A stretch of 64,000 nucleotides of DNA from Francisella endosymbiont of Ornithodoros moubata (GCA_002095075.2 LVCE01000004.1:62001-126000); one strand, 5' to 3'; positions 29,728 through 40,519 are shown, counted from the first letter of the stretch. A program made the numbers and translations. The notes: generated from the sequence alone by a model not told the origin.

Positions 29728-30656
29728 CTATTTATTTTTTACTACTTCAATAAATAACTTCTCTAATTTAGCTGCTTTTGTACGCACATCTAAAACATCT
29801 AAATGATACTTGCTACTTAGTTCAGCAAATATTTGATTAAGTACTATCCCTTTTGAAACCTCAACCTCGATTGTATAATCATCAACACGCTTAACCTCAC
29901 CTAAGTCAAGTTTTATCTTTTGCTGACATTTCTCTTTAAGGTCAAAAATATAAGTATGTTTATCTGCTGATTTTAAGAAAGTCTTCATATCTGTATTAAC
30001 ACATAACTTACCCTTGTTAATAAGCGCGAGATGTTTACACATCGATTCAGCTTCTTCTAGATAGTGAGTTGTCAAAATTATTGTCAAACCTTCTCTATGA
30101 AATTCTGAAATCATCTCCCACAACGAATTTCTAAGCTCAACATCAACTCCTGCGGTTGGCTCATCTAAGATTAATAGCTTTGGTTTGTGAATTAGCGCAC
30201 GCACCACCATTAACCTTCTTTTCATTCCTCCAGATAAAAATCTTACTTGGGTATTGCGCTTATCATAAAGACCAACTTTTTTAGTAACTTTTCTGCATAC
30301 ACAATTGCTTCTTTTTTAACAATCCCAAAAAATCCTGCTTGGGTAATGAGTATATCTATTGGCTTTTCAAAGATATTAAGGTTTATTTCTTGAGTCATTA
30401 CACCCAGGTGCTTTCTAGCTTGGATATAATCAGTATCTATATTGTGACCAAAAATCTTGATTTGACCAGATGTTTTATTTATAAGTGAGGATATCATTCC
30501 TAGGATTGTCGACTTACCAGCGCCATTTTGTCCCAAAAGTGCAAAAAAATCACCTTTTTTGACTTCAAAACTGATATCATCAACAGCCTTCAAACCACCT
30601 TTATAAACTTTGGTAAGATTTTTTATTTCTAATGCTTTTTGGTTATCCATAATCAT
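29728..30656 (-). pseudogene. yadG: ABC transporter ATP-binding protein (YadG-like), frameshifted
   Basis: Front part (30656-30243): KNLTKVYKGGLKAVDDISFE, Walker A GQNGAGKST, Q-loop MTQEINLNIFEKPIDI. The frame shifts near 30280 in an A-run. The correct continuation reads KKVGLYDKRNTQVRFLSGG, MKRRLMVVRALIHKPKLLIL, DEPTAGVD (Walker B), LTTHYLEEAESMCKHLALIN. All nucleotide-binding motifs are therefore still encoded, split between two frames. It pairs with the intact permease 8 bases downstream. Because only one homopolymer indel separates it from an intact gene, sequencing error is a real alternative to inactivation. Confidence 0.85.
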
Positions 30657-30724
30657 TAATCTATATTAAAAATATATATTAGCATATTATAACATTGCTA
30701 GATAATCATTAACATTAAGATTTA

Positions 30725-31522
30725 TTTAAATAATTTGAGTACAAAATGTAACTATACAAAATATCGCGTTTTGATTATAAGCAAAATACTTGCATCAACA
30801 ACAATTATAAATATTGGTCTAACTAATTTTGAACCATTTAAAATAAACATTCTTGAGCCAGCGATACCACCAAAGAAACTTCTTATTGCCATTAAAAGTC
30901 CAAAAGTGATATTAACCTGTCCTGACAACAAAAAAACAGTCAGAGAAAAAACATTACTTTTTAAATTAAGCATCTTAGCATAACCTGAGACTCGCAAAAA
31001 TATATAGCCAAGAAAATATACAATTGCAATAATCCAGAAATTACCCGTACCAGGTCCAAAAAAATCATAATAAGCACCTAAAACAAAACCAAATAGATTT
31101 AAAAAGCTACTTCTGACATTCTTTTTTTGCCCTGAGCTACTCTAAGATTTTTGTTAACGATACTAAAAATAAAAACAATAATTAGCAGTATCGGCACAAT
31201 ATTATTCATAAAATCATTATGTATCAGTAAAGTCGCAGTGCTCACAACAAGAACCTATAAAACCTGCCACCAAACCTCCTACTAATGTTTTTATATCAAT
31301 AAGACTACTTTTTATAGTATTTAAGAACTGCCATACCTGTACTACTAGCTTGAAACTTATTTGTTCCTAAGACAGTAACGATCGGTAAACCTGTCAAACT
31401 TAATGCTGGAATACTAATTAACCTCCATCACCTGCTATGGCATCGATAAAACTTGCCAAAAAGGCCATTTATATAATAAAGATACATAAGATATACAAAT
31501 GTTCCGCAAAGAAATGTTGCAT
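30725..31522 (-). pseudogene. TauE/SafE-family permease (YfcA-like), degraded (copy 2)
   Basis: Minus-strand ATG 31522 gives MQHFFAEHLYILCIFII, a TAA, then MAFLASFIDAIAGDGG and LISIPALSLTGLPIVTVLGT plus NKFQASSTGMAVL, the strongly conserved YfcA-type start. After several shifts the last part (30997-30752) reads QVNITFGLLMAIRSFFGGIA, GSRMFILNGSKLVRPIFIIV, the conserved end of the family. The gene is dead by more than one stop and shift. It is not closely adjacent to the sulfur cluster remnant. The typical family transports sulfite or organosulfonates, or is of unknown function. Confidence 0.75.
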
Positions 31523-31559
31523 CATAATCTCCCAAAATTAATAGTCAACCAGATAGTAT

Positions 31560-31851
31560 AGGATTAGTCGTAAAAGTAACCCAATACCTTGTATTTTTAG
31601 CGATAAATAAATGTTGCCTTTGTTTGAGATTATGGTACTTATTTTCTAGTTTAAGTTACGGCTTGACCTCTTAATACCACAACCCATTCATCATGAGCTT
31701 GTACATATGGCTGGTCGACTGGAGTTACTTGCTCATAGAAAATTATTTTTTCAATATGGATATCATCACTTTTAAGTAAATCAGTAAATATTTCTTGATT
31801 AGAGTTTTTAGGTTCTAAATCATAGATACTAGTGCTAGTTTGTTTAGTCAT
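31560..31851 (-). pseudogene. Small cupin-domain protein, frameshifted
   Basis: ATG 31851 starts MTKQTSTSIYDLEPKNSNQE, then IFTDLLKSDDIHIEKIIFYE and QPYVQAHDEWVVVLRGQA, the first cupin strand block with the H-x-E-type metal site (AHDEWVVVLRG). It stops at 31651. In other frames downstream the sequence LKLENKYHNLKQRQHLFIAK and NTRYWVTFTTNP continues the second cupin block. So a single-domain cupin was broken by an indel near 31655. Substrate unknown. Confidence 0.7.
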
Positions 31852-31977
31852 ATTCAGCTACTTATATGGTTTACCATCGCTATACTAACAATCATCAGTA
31901 ACCTTAATAACAACACTGAAAAATTGCTAGCAACTGGATATTAGCACAAAATTTATCTGATATTTAAAAACCTAATC

Positions 31978-32745
31978 TTAAAATTTGAAAATTTCACAAG
32001 TATTTTGATAAGTCTGTGTTACTACTTGCTGGTAAGATATAGCTTTTAAATCAGCCAAAAACTGTGCCACATATTTCACATATTCTGGATAGTTTGGTTT
32101 TCCACGTAACGGTACTGGTGTTAGATACGGAGCATCTGTTTCGATAAGGATTCTGTCTAATGGTAATTTTTTTGCTGTTTCTTGAATATCTTTAGCATTT
32201 TTAAAAGTCAAAATTCCTGAAAAAGATATATACATCCCGATATCTAGAGCTTTTTTTGCCATATCGTAGTCTTCTGTGAAACAATGTAAAATCCCACCAC
32301 ATTTTTCGATACCTTCAGCTTTTAAAATAGTTAATGTATCTTGTTTCGCCGCTCGAGTATGTACAATTACAGGCTTATTTACTTGATTAGCTGCTTGGAT
32401 ATGTCTAGCAAATTTATTTATTTGTGCTCTTTTAGTATCGCTAGCATTATAGTAATAGTCTAAGCCTGTCTCGCCAATAGCAACACATTTTTGATGTTGT
32501 GATCGTGCTATAATCTCATCAACACTTGGCTGATATGTATCTAATTCACTAGGATGTACCCCTACAGAAAAATAAACATCGCTATAATCTTCAGTTATTT
32601 TCTGTATATCCTCAATTTCATGCCATGCTACTGCTATTGAGACAATTTTATCAATACCGACATTTTTTGCATTATTAATAACTTGCTCAAGAGTTATATC
32701 CTCAAGCTTTAAATAATTAAGATGACAATGTGAATCTATTACCAT
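31978..32745 (-). CDS. tatD: TatD-family metal-dependent DNase
   Basis: 255 residues of the TatD amidohydrolase-fold family. The N-terminal metal motif is DSHCHL (residues 3-8). Further blocks are FSVGVHPSELDTY, AIGETGLDYYYNASDTKRAQ, KPVIVHTRAAKQDTL, GGILHCFTEDYDMAK and ILIETDAPYLTPVPLRGKPN, which include all metal-binding His, Glu and Asp residues. The family has 3'-5' exonuclease/DNase activity in the cytosol. The frame and length are normal. A mutated MFS gene lies upstream on the same strand, about 90 bases away. Confidence 0.94.
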   Translation of the reverse strand: MVIDSHCHLNYLKLEDITLEQVINNAKNVGIDKIVSIAVAWHEIEDIQKITEDYSDVYFSVGVHPSELDTYQPSVDEIIARSQHQKCVAIGETGLDYYYNASDTKRAQINKFARHIQAANQVNKPVIVHTRAAKQDTLTILKAEGIEKCGGILHCFTEDYDMAKKALDIGMYISFSGILTFKNAKDIQETAKKLPLDRILIETDAPYLTPVPLRGKPNYPEYVKYVAQFLADLKAISYQQVVTQTYQNTCEIFKF

Positions 32746-32836
32746 AATTTATCAAATATATTGTATCTGTGAGTATTATAAATTATTCGTAGTATAAAAA
32801 CTATTTACAAAGTTGTTAGATAACTAGGCTTTTTCA

Positions 32837-34205
32837 CTAATAATTATCCATTCTCAAAGCTATCCATACTACCATTATAATCTGAACTACAGCACTAGTA
32901 ACTACTATACAGAAATATGCCTCCTCAAATATTTGTAACCAATGATGATAGATTACATAGTTATGATAAATATCATAAACTAATGTAAAAATAGTTAATA
33001 CAATAGCCGAAGAAATCATATTGCCAGAATTCTTTATTGTGTTAAAACTATCTAATTTCTCATAATCAATTACTGAGTACATACTGTATTTGATGAGGTT
33101 TGATACATTCCTAATACAAAATTATATACCATAGCAACGGTACAAAAAGTTATATAACTATAATGAATATCAAAAATTATAGATATTAACATCACTACTG
33201 TTATAACAGCTAACCCTAGTATCATACAAATCTTATAACCATAGATATATAGTTTTTTAGTAATACTTTTTGACACAATCGTCACCAACATCAAAGATAC
33301 TGACATAATCAATATATAGTGTTTAGGTGACTTAAGTGATACAAAACTACAGACCAAGCAAAAAATATCTAATATGTAGTTAATCGACAAAAAAAGTTTG
33401 ACATAAAAGAGACTCTAAAGTCCTTATTTAAAATATATACTAATAAGATTGATTATTGGATTTTTTATTTTGTTGTAACTAAAAGCATAATAAAGATATG
33501 AAAATTATTATAAGCATAGTTAAAACAAGTTTTGTTGTTATAGCCACATTTTTTAGAAATATTTCACTTAGTATAAAAAGCGTTGATATCGATAACCCAA
33601 GTAATGTAAGACCAACAAAATCAATTTTCTTATTTTGGCTGTTGTGCTTTTCATCAGGAAAGTATTTATATATGGCTATCACAGTAAAACAGGCAAATAG
33701 CACTTGCATCAAAAATGCCAAACGCCATGATTCAGCAGAGATTGAAGCAAAAATACTACCTAAAACTTGACCTGCGATAGCCATTATTAATGTATAGTTA
33801 GATAATGATGCTGTGTGCCCTCCAACATATTTTCAGAAAATTTTAAATATGCTAGCCCGGCAACTGGCGCAGAGAAGGCTGCAAATAAACCTTGGATGCC
33901 CCTAAAAGTAAATAACTCAACATTAGATGTTGCTAAACCATAAAGTAAAGAAAATAATCCAAATCCAGATGCTGTAAAAATAAGCGTATTTTTATAACCT
34001 ATTTTCTCAGCTATCCAAGAACTAAGTGGTAAAAACATTTCCATAATGATCATAGATACTAATCCCTATCTTTATGTACAGGATTAGTATCAAGACTTTC
34101 TGTAATCGTAGGTAAGATATTATTCATAACTGTAGTATCAATAAGATCCATACCCATGATGGTCATTATTGCCATCACCACAATATTAAAATTAATTTTC
34201 TTCAT
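32837..34205 (-). pseudogene. MFS drug transporter (DHA2/EmrB-like), at least three frameshifts
   Basis: Minus-strand ATG 34205 gives MKKINFNIVVMAIMTIMGMD then LIDTTVMNNILPTITESLDT, the LDxTVVNxALPxI start of 14-helix DHA2 transporters. It continues IIMEMFLPLSSWIAEKIGYK, LATSNVELFTFRGIQGLFAA, AIAGQVLGSIFASISAESWR and LAFLMQVLFACFTVIAIYKY (motif C region), then helices across 33390-32837 in other frames. Shifts and stops lie at about 34060, 33785, 33430 and 33075. The family exports drugs by proton antiport in the inner membrane. The protein is presumably lost. Confidence 0.85.
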
Positions 34206-34520
34206 TTATTTTGCTTAAGTGTTATATTACTAATACTAAATTTAACTTATTTAAAAAATATAATATTATTTTTATTAAAATATCTAAGTTGAGTCCTTAA
34301 ATACTCTTGATATTAAACTGACTACTTCTGTTAAAAATACATACTTCTAGAATGATTATTCTAAGCACTTGATAAACGAAGCCATAAATAATTAAAACCA
34401 AAACTCTCATATATGACAGATAAAACTAAATAAATTGGTATTAAAAGTAGACTTAAGAATTTTACTCTGCATGACTTATGAAATAACTCAACACTATATT
34501 AAGAAATTTAATAATGATCA
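34206..34520. other. Intergenic, no recognisable gene
   Basis: This very A/T-rich stretch lies upstream of the divergent MFS remnant and the ferritin-like remnant. I find no coding pattern, hairpin with T-run or repeat in it. It presumably held the two divergent promoters. Confidence 0.5.
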
Positions 34521-34616
34521 TTTAAAAACATTATAAAGCCATATAGGAATTAAATTTTGTTTTGTATAATAACTACATTCCTAATTTAAGTATTATTAGT
34601 TATCATTCTATTTATA

Positions 34617-35062
34617 ATGATTAAAATTTTAGACTCGAAATGTCTGGTGTTGTATGTTATACTCATTACTCATTTAATGATTATAGGCCATAATAGAATT
34701 CCTATAGTTAGTTGGATGCAATCTCAAGCAAAAGAAAGTTTAACTCATGCAATAGCTGTTGGAGAAATGATAACTCATTTTGGTGAGCACCCATCTTTAA
34801 AAATAGCAGACTTAATAAAAACTTATCAGCACAATATTAATGATATATTAATTGAAAGTCTAAAACATGAAAAAAAGCTGTTTCAACCTACTATGAACTT
34901 CTAAAGCTTGTAAATGTAAAATTAATAATACTAGAAGAATATGCTAGAAAATTAATAGTTGAGGAAGAAACTCATATTGGTGAAGTAGAAAAAATGTTAA
35001 GAAAGCCTATCTATTTGTTATTATTTTTATCTAACTTTAGAGATAACCTATCATCTAAATAA
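34617..35062 (+). pseudogene. Ferritin-like / bacterioferritin-type protein, frameshifted
   Basis: The frame from 34617 reads IGHNRIPIVSWMQSQAKESL, THAIAVGEMITHFGEHPSLK and IADLIKTYQHNINDILIESL then stops at about 34904. One base over, it continues HEKKAVSTYYELLKLVNVK and ILEEYARKLIVEEETHIGEV, with the EExxH iron-ligand motif in the last helix. Helix lengths fit a four-helix ferritin-like bundle. The start is uncertain because the first helix looks partly degraded. An indel in the A-run near 34872 is the main lesion. It would have stored or oxidised iron. Confidence 0.7.
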
Positions 35063-35289
35063 AGGCTATTTTGTTAGAGTGTTATCTGCTCTTTAACTCT
35101 TTATCAATGGTATTTTTAAACATATTTACATACTCAAAAACAGAAAATAGACAAATATAAATACAGTATGTAAATTTGTCAAATGTTATAATGTTTTTTA
35201 ATGGTACTAGCTGGGATTAAAAGACCACTTAAAAGCATTTATTTTAATAGTTTTGGGATTGTTTGGGAATAATACGAAAAAAAGTTAAA

Positions 35290-35376
35290 TGGTGCCGGAG
35301 GCCGGACTCGAACCGGCACTCTGTTGCCAGAACCGGATTTTGAATCCGGCGCGTCTACCAATTTCACCACTCCGGC
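35290..35376 (-). tRNA. tRNA-Leu (anticodon CAA)
   Basis: An 87-nt class II tRNA with encoded CCA. Acceptor GCCGGAG pairs with CTCCGGC, anticodon stem/loop CCGGATTCAAAATCCGG gives anticodon CAA, a long variable arm follows, and the T arm is CCGGTTCGAGTCCGG. It ends 9 bases from the rpoA2 stop on the same strand. Confidence 0.95.
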
Positions 35377-35385
35377 AAGAAGTGA

Positions 35386-36342
35386 TTATAAATCTTCAGG
35401 CCAATTATCAATTGCTGTACCCAAAAATAAGCCAAGCTCAGATAACTTGTCTTTGATTTCTGTTAATGATTTTTTACCAAAATTTGGCGCTTTAAGAAGT
35501 TCATTTTCTGTCTTCTGTACTAGTTCACCAATTAATCTAATATTTACTGCTTTCAAGCAGTTAGAAGATCTAGCCGTTAGATTTAATTCATCGACATGTT
35601 TTAATAGTAAAGGATTTATATCTTTAGTAGGATCTTCTACAAAAATACCCTTATTAATCTCTTCAACATCTACGATATTTCTTAACTGATTTTGGATTTT
35701 AGTAGCTGCTAGCCTTAGTACTTCTTCACAGCTTACATTACCATTAGTCTTAATATTAAGCTCAAGTTTATCAAGGTCTGTACGTCTACCGACACGAGCA
35801 TCTTTAATCTCAAAATCACAAAAAGCAACTGGTGAGAAAGTCCCATCTAGAAGGAATTCACCGTCTTTAAAATTATCCTGTACAGGTCTAAAGCCTACTC
35901 CTTTTTCAACCTTAGCTTCGATTTTTAGCTTTTTACCACCATTATAACTACATATAAATACTTCTTCTGTTATAGTTAAACCTTCAGATAATTTTGCTTC
36001 CTCTGAGAAAACTTCTTCTTCTGAACCTGATAATTCAAAAGTTATCGTACCCGAATCAACTCCATCTGCTAAAGTCACAGGAAGAGATTTGACATTTAGA
36101 ATAATATCAGCAACTGTCTCATCACATGGAATCACATCTTCTAAAGAAGTAACTTTACCGTCATTAATTTTTATACTAGTAACACATGCACCAGTAATAG
36201 AGTAAAGCATATTTTGCTTAAGAGCAAACCCAAGTGTATAACCCACCCCTCTCTCTAGGGCTTCAAAAGAAAACTTAGTAGCATTTTTAGCATATTTATC
36301 AATTTTAATATTAGTAGGATGTAGTAAATTTTCTAATGCCAT
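35386..36342 (-). CDS. rpoA2: RNA polymerase alpha subunit, second copy
   Basis: 318 residues with complete alpha architecture. The N-terminal assembly domain (about 1-230) has [20 protein letters not shown] (counterpart of the EPLERGFGxTLGNALRR block, clearly diverged), [20 protein letters not shown] (counterpart of the GY.PA block) and [20 protein letters not shown]. The C-terminal DNA-contacting domain (about 245-318) has [20 protein letters not shown] and [20 protein letters not shown]. It stands alone near tRNA-Leu and is not in the ribosomal alpha operon, which is diagnostic of Francisella. There the polymerase carries two different alphas (alpha1, alpha2) as a heterodimer and cooperates with MglA-SspA-PigR in virulence transcription. 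Intact. Confidence 0.95.
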   Translation of the reverse strand: MALENLLHPTNIKIDKYAKNATKFSFEALERGVGYTLGFALKQNMLYSITGACVTSIKINDGKVTSLEDVIPCDETVADIILNVKSLPVTLADGVDSGTITFELSGSEEEVFSEEAKLSEGLTITEEVFICSYNGGKKLKIEAKVEKGVGFRPVQDNFKDGEFLLDGTFSPVAFCDFEIKDARVGRRTDLDKLELNIKTNGNVSCEEVLRLAATKIQNQLRNIVDVEEINKGIFVEDPTKDINPLLLKHVDELNLTARSSNCLKAVNIRLIGELVQKTENELLKAPNFGKKSLTEIKDKLSELGLFLGTAIDNWPEDL

Positions 36343-36430
36343 AGCAGTTTAAAACCTAGTTATATTATTACATATATAGTTTAATTCTAAAGATTATAAC
36401 ATATAAATACAAAAATTTAATAACTTAATT

Positions 36431-37669
36431 TTATAGCTTCTTGATTTTGTTTATACTATCAAGCTTAGTTTTTATCTTTACTTCAAACCCACTTGTTGAA
36501 GGTTGATAAAAATTTTGTATGATATCATCTGGCAAATATTGTTGAATAACATATGAGTTTGGGTAATTATGTGGGTAAAGGTAGTTACTATCCTTATAGT
36601 TTTTAAGATGCTGTGGCACTTCTATGTTACCTAAGCTTTTAACAAGCTGTTGAACTTGTGCTAATGCTTTATAACAAGCATTACTCTTTGGCGCTACCGC
36701 TAAATAAATAGCTGCTTGCGCTAACACTAATCTTCCCTCTGGTAAACCTAGCTTTTCATAGGCATTCCAAGCATCTATCGCTACTCTTAGCGCTTGCGGA
36801 TCAGCATTACCAATATCTTCAGAGGCAATACATAGCATTCTTCTAGCAATAACTAATGGATCAACACCATTATCTAACATTACACTTAACCAAAAAATAG
36901 CTGCATCAGGATCGGTTCCTCGCACAGATTTATGAAAAGCCGATAATTGCTCATAAAACTTCTTGCCCTCACGATGAAAATCTCGTGAAGCCTCACCTAA
37001 TGCTTGATCGAAAAGCTCTTTATTTAGATAAATTTCATCGTCTCTAGCACTAATCAAAAACATTCTCTCAAGTAGATTTAAAATCTTACGGCAATCACCT
37101 TCACTATAATTATGGATAGCATTATATAAACTATCATCAATTTTGAATTTATGTTTCGCTAGCACCTCATCTTGTGATAACGCTTTTTGGACAAGTTTTT
37201 GAGTAGCTGTTATGCTTAATCTTTTAAGGCGTAAAATAAACAGCCGCGAAACTAAAGCATCGTTTAAATAATATGTTGGATTCTCTGTAGTAGCACCAAT
37301 TAAAATAATTTTACCTGACTCAACATAAGGCAAAAGTAAATCTTGTTGTGATTTATTAAAACGATGAATCTCATCTAGAAATAACACAAAACTATCTAAA
37401 TGTTGATTATCTACTATTAATTTTTTAACATCTTTAACACCTGAATCAACCGCTGATAACTCAAAAAACTCTAGTTTTTTTGAGCTTGCAATAATTCTAG
37501 CCAAGCTTGTCTTACCAACTCCTGGTTTTCCATACAGTACTAAAGAACAAATTCCATCACCAGCAAGTATTTTTGTTAAAATACCATCTTGTGCTAATAA
37601 ATGTTCTTGACCTACTATTTCACCAATAATTTGAGGTCTTATTCTTGCTGCTAATGGAATGTATTTCAT
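36431..37669 (-). CDS. rarA: Replication-associated recombination AAA+ ATPase RarA (MgsA)
   Basis: 412 residues. The N-terminal AAA+ domain has MKYIPLAARIRPQIIGEIVG then the Walker A YGKPGVGKTSLA, Walker B VLFLDEIHRFNKSQQDLLLP and sensor 1 IILIGATTENPTYYLNDALV. The C-terminal collar has AIHNYSEGDCRKILNLLERM, the RarA-specific HKSVRGTDPDAAIFWLSVML and MLCIASEDIGNADPQALRVA. RarA acts at stalled replication forks as a tetramer. Length is a little under the E. coli protein. It is followed by ppx upstream at about 100 bases on the same strand. Intact. Confidence 0.95.
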   Translation of the reverse strand: MKYIPLAARIRPQIIGEIVGQEHLLAQDGILTKILAGDGICSLVLYGKPGVGKTSLARIIASSKKLEFFELSAVDSGVKDVKKLIVDNQHLDSFVLFLDEIHRFNKSQQDLLLPYVESGKIILIGATTENPTYYLNDALVSRLFILRLKRLSITATQKLVQKALSQDEVLAKHKFKIDDSLYNAIHNYSEGDCRKILNLLERMFLISARDDEIYLNKELFDQALGEASRDFHREGKKFYEQLSAFHKSVRGTDPDAAIFWLSVMLDNGVDPLVIARRMLCIASEDIGNADPQALRVAIDAWNAYEKLGLPEGRLVLAQAAIYLAVAPKSNACYKALAQVQQLVKSLGNIEVPQHLKNYKDSNYLYPHNYPNSYVIQQYLPDDIIQNFYQPSTSGFEVKIKTKLDSINKIKKL

Positions 37670-37772
37670 TTTAATCCTTTAGGTAATAACTCTACCTAAC
37701 CTCCTCTATGATAAAGGAGTATTTCATCTCACCTATCTCTCGCTAAGAGAGACAGCAAGAGAGTTTATTTAA

Positions 37773-38699
37773 TCACAATCTATATTTACTTTTAACAAGC
37801 TCGTAAAGCATACCCTCACGCACAGCACCATTTGAAAGCTTCATTTGAGAAATGTCTAAACAGTCAAATATTGTATATAAAATAACAACACCACCAGCAA
37901 GTACACTTTCACGATCTTCTCTAAGACCTTTAAAACTGATATTTTCGACTTGACGCTTATCCATCATCATCGTTATCAGATTATTAAGAAACTCTCTAGT
38001 AATAGTAGTGTCACCGGTAAGTTCTTGACAAATATTTGTAACCGAAATAATTGTTCCAGAAGAACCCAGAACAGTACTCCAGCCTATTCTCCTATATTTA
38101 TATAGGATTGGTGCAATTATTTCTCTAGCTTTAGTTGCTGCTGCATGAAAATTAGCAAAATCAAGCTTTTCATTCGCAAAAAAGTCCTTCTGCATACCAA
38201 CACAGCCTATATCTAAACTACGCGCAATTAATATCTTATCACCTCTACCAACTACAAATTCTGTCGAGCCGCCGCCAATATCTATAACTAGTGTTTTTTG
38301 TTTAATATCATGATTATATCTAGCTCCAACATAGACAAGCCTCGCTTCCTCCGGACCTGAAATAATCTTAATCTTAGCACCAAGCGCCTTATCTAACTTC
38401 TTTTTAAAACCTTTTATATTATTTTTTGCTTTTCTAAGAGTATATGTACCTACAGCACGAACATACTCAACTTTGTATTTTTTGATTTCTTGTGCAAAGA
38501 ATTCAAGACATTGAATAGCTCTCTCTTGGGCATCCTTACTAATTGTTAGATTATTATTAAGACCAGCCCTTAGTTGCACTTTCTGCTTCTGCTTAGATAA
38601 TGTAACAACCTCGCCATCAGGCTTGATTTCACTTATAAGCATATGAAAACTATTTGAACCTAAATCTACTGTTGCTACTATCTTTGACATATAAAACAA
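37773..38699 (-). CDS. ppx: Ppx/GppA-family exopolyphosphatase / guanosine pentaphosphatase
   Basis: 308 residues. The probable start is the second Met, MSKIVATVDLGSNSFHMLI at 38690, because DLGSNSFH is normally near the N-terminus. ASKHA-fold motifs are VDLGSNSFHMLI, SGPEEARLVYVGARY, LVIDIGGGSTEFVVG and GSSGTIISVTNIC. Domain III and IV of the longer E. coli Ppx are missing, which makes it a short two-domain Ppx/GppA form. It hydrolyses polyphosphate or pppGpp in the cytosol. It diverges from trxA, with about 190 bases between them. Confidence 0.9.
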   Translation of the reverse strand: MFYMSKIVATVDLGSNSFHMLISEIKPDGEVVTLSKQKQKVQLRAGLNNNLTISKDAQERAIQCLEFFAQEIKKYKVEYVRAVGTYTLRKAKNNIKGFKKKLDKALGAKIKIISGPEEARLVYVGARYNHDIKQKTLVIDIGGGSTEFVVGRGDKILIARSLDIGCVGMQKDFFANEKLDFANFHAAATKAREIIAPILYKYRRIGWSTVLGSSGTIISVTNICQELTGDTTITREFLNNLITMMMDKRQVENISFKGLREDRESVLAGGVVILYTIFDCLDISQMKLSNGAVREGMLYELVKSKYRL

Positions 38700-38759
38700 A
38701 AGCTTATTTCTTAACTACTCACCATTATAAAAAAATATCTGTAAAATAGCTAAAAAAAT

Positions 38760-38787
38760 TTGTCTAAGAAGTTTTTTTGTTTATAAT
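38760..38787 (+). promoter_or_regulatory. Probable sigma70 promoter of trxA(-rho)
   Basis: A -35-like TTGTCT at 38760-38765 and a perfect TATAAT at 38782-38787 are separated by 16 bases. They lie about 100 bases upstream of the trxA ATG, which leaves an untranslated leader. No hairpin riboswitch or leader peptide is evident. Confidence 0.55.
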
Positions 38788-38889
38788 AACTAGCAATTAG
38801 TTTAACTTCTTATAGAATTGTCAAATATACAGCAGTAGATTCTGCTTAATTAGTTTTAAAATCAAAAAAACTTAAAGGAAAGTCAAAGC

Positions 38890-39213
38890 ATGTCAAAATG
38901 TATCGATATATCATATAGTCAATTTGAGAATGAAGTAGTAAATAGTGATATCCCAGTATTGTTAGATTTTTGGGCACCATGGTGCGGTCCTTGTAAAATG
39001 CTTGCTCCAATACTTGACCAAGTTGCAGAGCACTACGATGACAAAATCAAAGTATGCAAAATAAATATCGATGATAATGAAGAGACAGCAACGAAATTTG
39101 GTGTGCGTGGCGTACCTACACTTATGGTTTTCAAAGATGGTGAAAACAAAGAAACTAAAGTTGGTGTAGTACAAAAGACTCAGTTAATCTCAATCGTAGA
39201 CAAATATCTATAA
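38890..39213 (+). CDS. trxA: Thioredoxin 1
   Basis: 107 residues, complete single-domain thioredoxin. The active site is WAPWCGPCKM with Cys32 and Cys35. Conserved PTLMVFKDGE (cis-Pro) and GVVQKTQLISIVDKYL at the end are all in place, and KINIDDNEETATKFGVRGVP matches the central block. It reduces protein disulfides in the cytosol using NADPH via thioredoxin reductase. AAAGGA about ten bases ahead of ATG is a good ribosome site. The gene is 43 bases upstream of rho in the same orientation; a trxA-rho pair is common in gammaproteobacteria. Confidence 0.97.
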   Translation: MSKCIDISYSQFENEVVNSDIPVLLDFWAPWCGPCKMLAPILDQVAEHYDDKIKVCKINIDDNEETATKFGVRGVPTLMVFKDGENKETKVGVVQKTQLISIVDKYL

Positions 39214-39256
39214 TTAGTTATATCAACATATTATTTTTTTATAAATAGAGAACCCA

Positions 39257-40519
39257 ATGAACTTAAATGAATTAAAGTATAAGTCTGTTAATGAGCTAAT
39301 GGATATAGCTCAAAGTCTAGATCTTGAGTCACTTCGCGCAAGAAAGCAGGAGCTGATCTTTTCAATCTTAAAATATCATGCTGATAAAGGTGAAGACATT
39401 TACGGTGAAGGTATTTTAGAAGTTCTCCAAGATGGCTATGGCTTTCTAAGATCTTCCGATAGCTCATACTTCGCATCTCCAGATGATATTTATGTTTCAC
39501 CTGCTTTTATTAGAAAATTAAATCTGCGTACTGGTGATAGCATCGTAGGTAAAATTCGCCCTCCACGTGAAAATGAGAAATACTTTGCTGTTAAACACAT
39601 CGATAGTGTTAACTTTGATTCGCCAGAATTAGCTAGAAAGAAAATTTTATTTGAAAATCTAACTCCAGAATATGTCAAAGAAAGACTAACTATGGAAATT
39701 GGTAACGGCTCAAATGAAAACATTACCGCTAGAGTTATAGATTTAGCTGCACCATTTGGTAAAGGTCAACGTGGTTTGATTGTGGCACCACCTAAAACTG
39801 GTAAAACAATCATGATGCAAAATATTGCCACATCTATTGTCAAAAACCATCCAGAATGTAACCTAATCATGCTACTAATTGATGAACGTCCTGAGGAAGT
39901 TACCGAAATGCAACGCTCAGTACGCGGTGAAGTAGTAGCTAGTACCTTTGATGAACCAGCAGCACGCCATGTTCAACTTGCTGAGATTGTAATTGAAAAA
40001 GCTAAAAGACTTGTTGAGCACAAACAAGATGTTGTAATCCTACTTGACTCGATCACAAGACTTGCTCGCGCATACAATACGGTATCACCTGCTTCTGGTC
40101 GTGTACTATCTGGTGGTGTTGAGGCAAACGCTTTACAAAAGCCAAAAAGATTCTTTGGTGCTGCGCGTAACACCGCTGAAGGTGGTAGCTTGACGATTAT
40201 CGCTACTGCTCTTGTCGAGACCGGCTCGAAGATGGATGAAGTTATCTTTGAGGAGTTCAAAGGTACAGGTAATATGGAACTTCATCTTGATCGTAAGATT
40301 GCTGAGCGTCGTGTCTTCCCTGCTATTAGCTTTGATAGATCTGGTACGCGTAGAGAAGAGTTACTTACTACTCCAGAAGAACTACAAAAACTTTGGGTAC
40401 TGCGTAAGATTCTTGGTGGTATGGAAGATGTCCAAGCTATGGAATTCTTAACAGAGAAGATGAAAGGATCATTAACTAATGAAGAATTCTTTGAAACTAT
40501 GAAAAGAGGCGTTATCTAG
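39257..40519 (+). CDS. rho: Transcription termination factor Rho
   Basis: 420 residues, near the E. coli size. The N-terminal cold-shock RNA-binding domain has [20 protein letters not shown] then [20 protein letters not shown]. The ATPase core has the Walker [35 protein letters not shown], the Walker [21 protein letters not shown] and [20 protein letters not shown], and [20 protein letters not shown]. The hexamer loads on unstructured nascent RNA and terminates transcription. It is intact and downstream of trxA. The next gene on the plus strand, a GT39 remnant, starts over 300 bases later. Confidence 0.98.
   Translation: MNLNELKYKSVNELMDIAQSLDLESLRARKQELIFSILKYHADKGEDIYGEGILEVLQDGYGFLRSSDSSYFASPDDIYVSPAFIRKLNLRTGDSIVGKIRPPRENEKYFAVKHIDSVNFDSPELARKKILFENLTPEYVKERLTMEIGNGSNENITARVIDLAAPFGKGQRGLIVAPPKTGKTIMMQNIATSIVKNHPECNLIMLLIDERPEEVTEMQRSVRGEVVASTFDEPAARHVQLAEIVIEKAKRLVEHKQDVVILLDSITRLARAYNTVSPASGRVLSGGVEANALQKPKRFFGAARNTAEGGSLTIIATALVETGSKMDEVIFEEFKGTGNMELHLDRKIAERRVFPAISFDRSGTRREELLTTPEELQKLWVLRKILGGMEDVQAMEFLTEKMKGSLTNEEFFETMKRGVI

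Noticed and set aside
37680-37772. Short imperfect hairpins between rarA and ppx as terminators
   Set aside because: Stems are short and broken and no T-run follows on the relevant strand.
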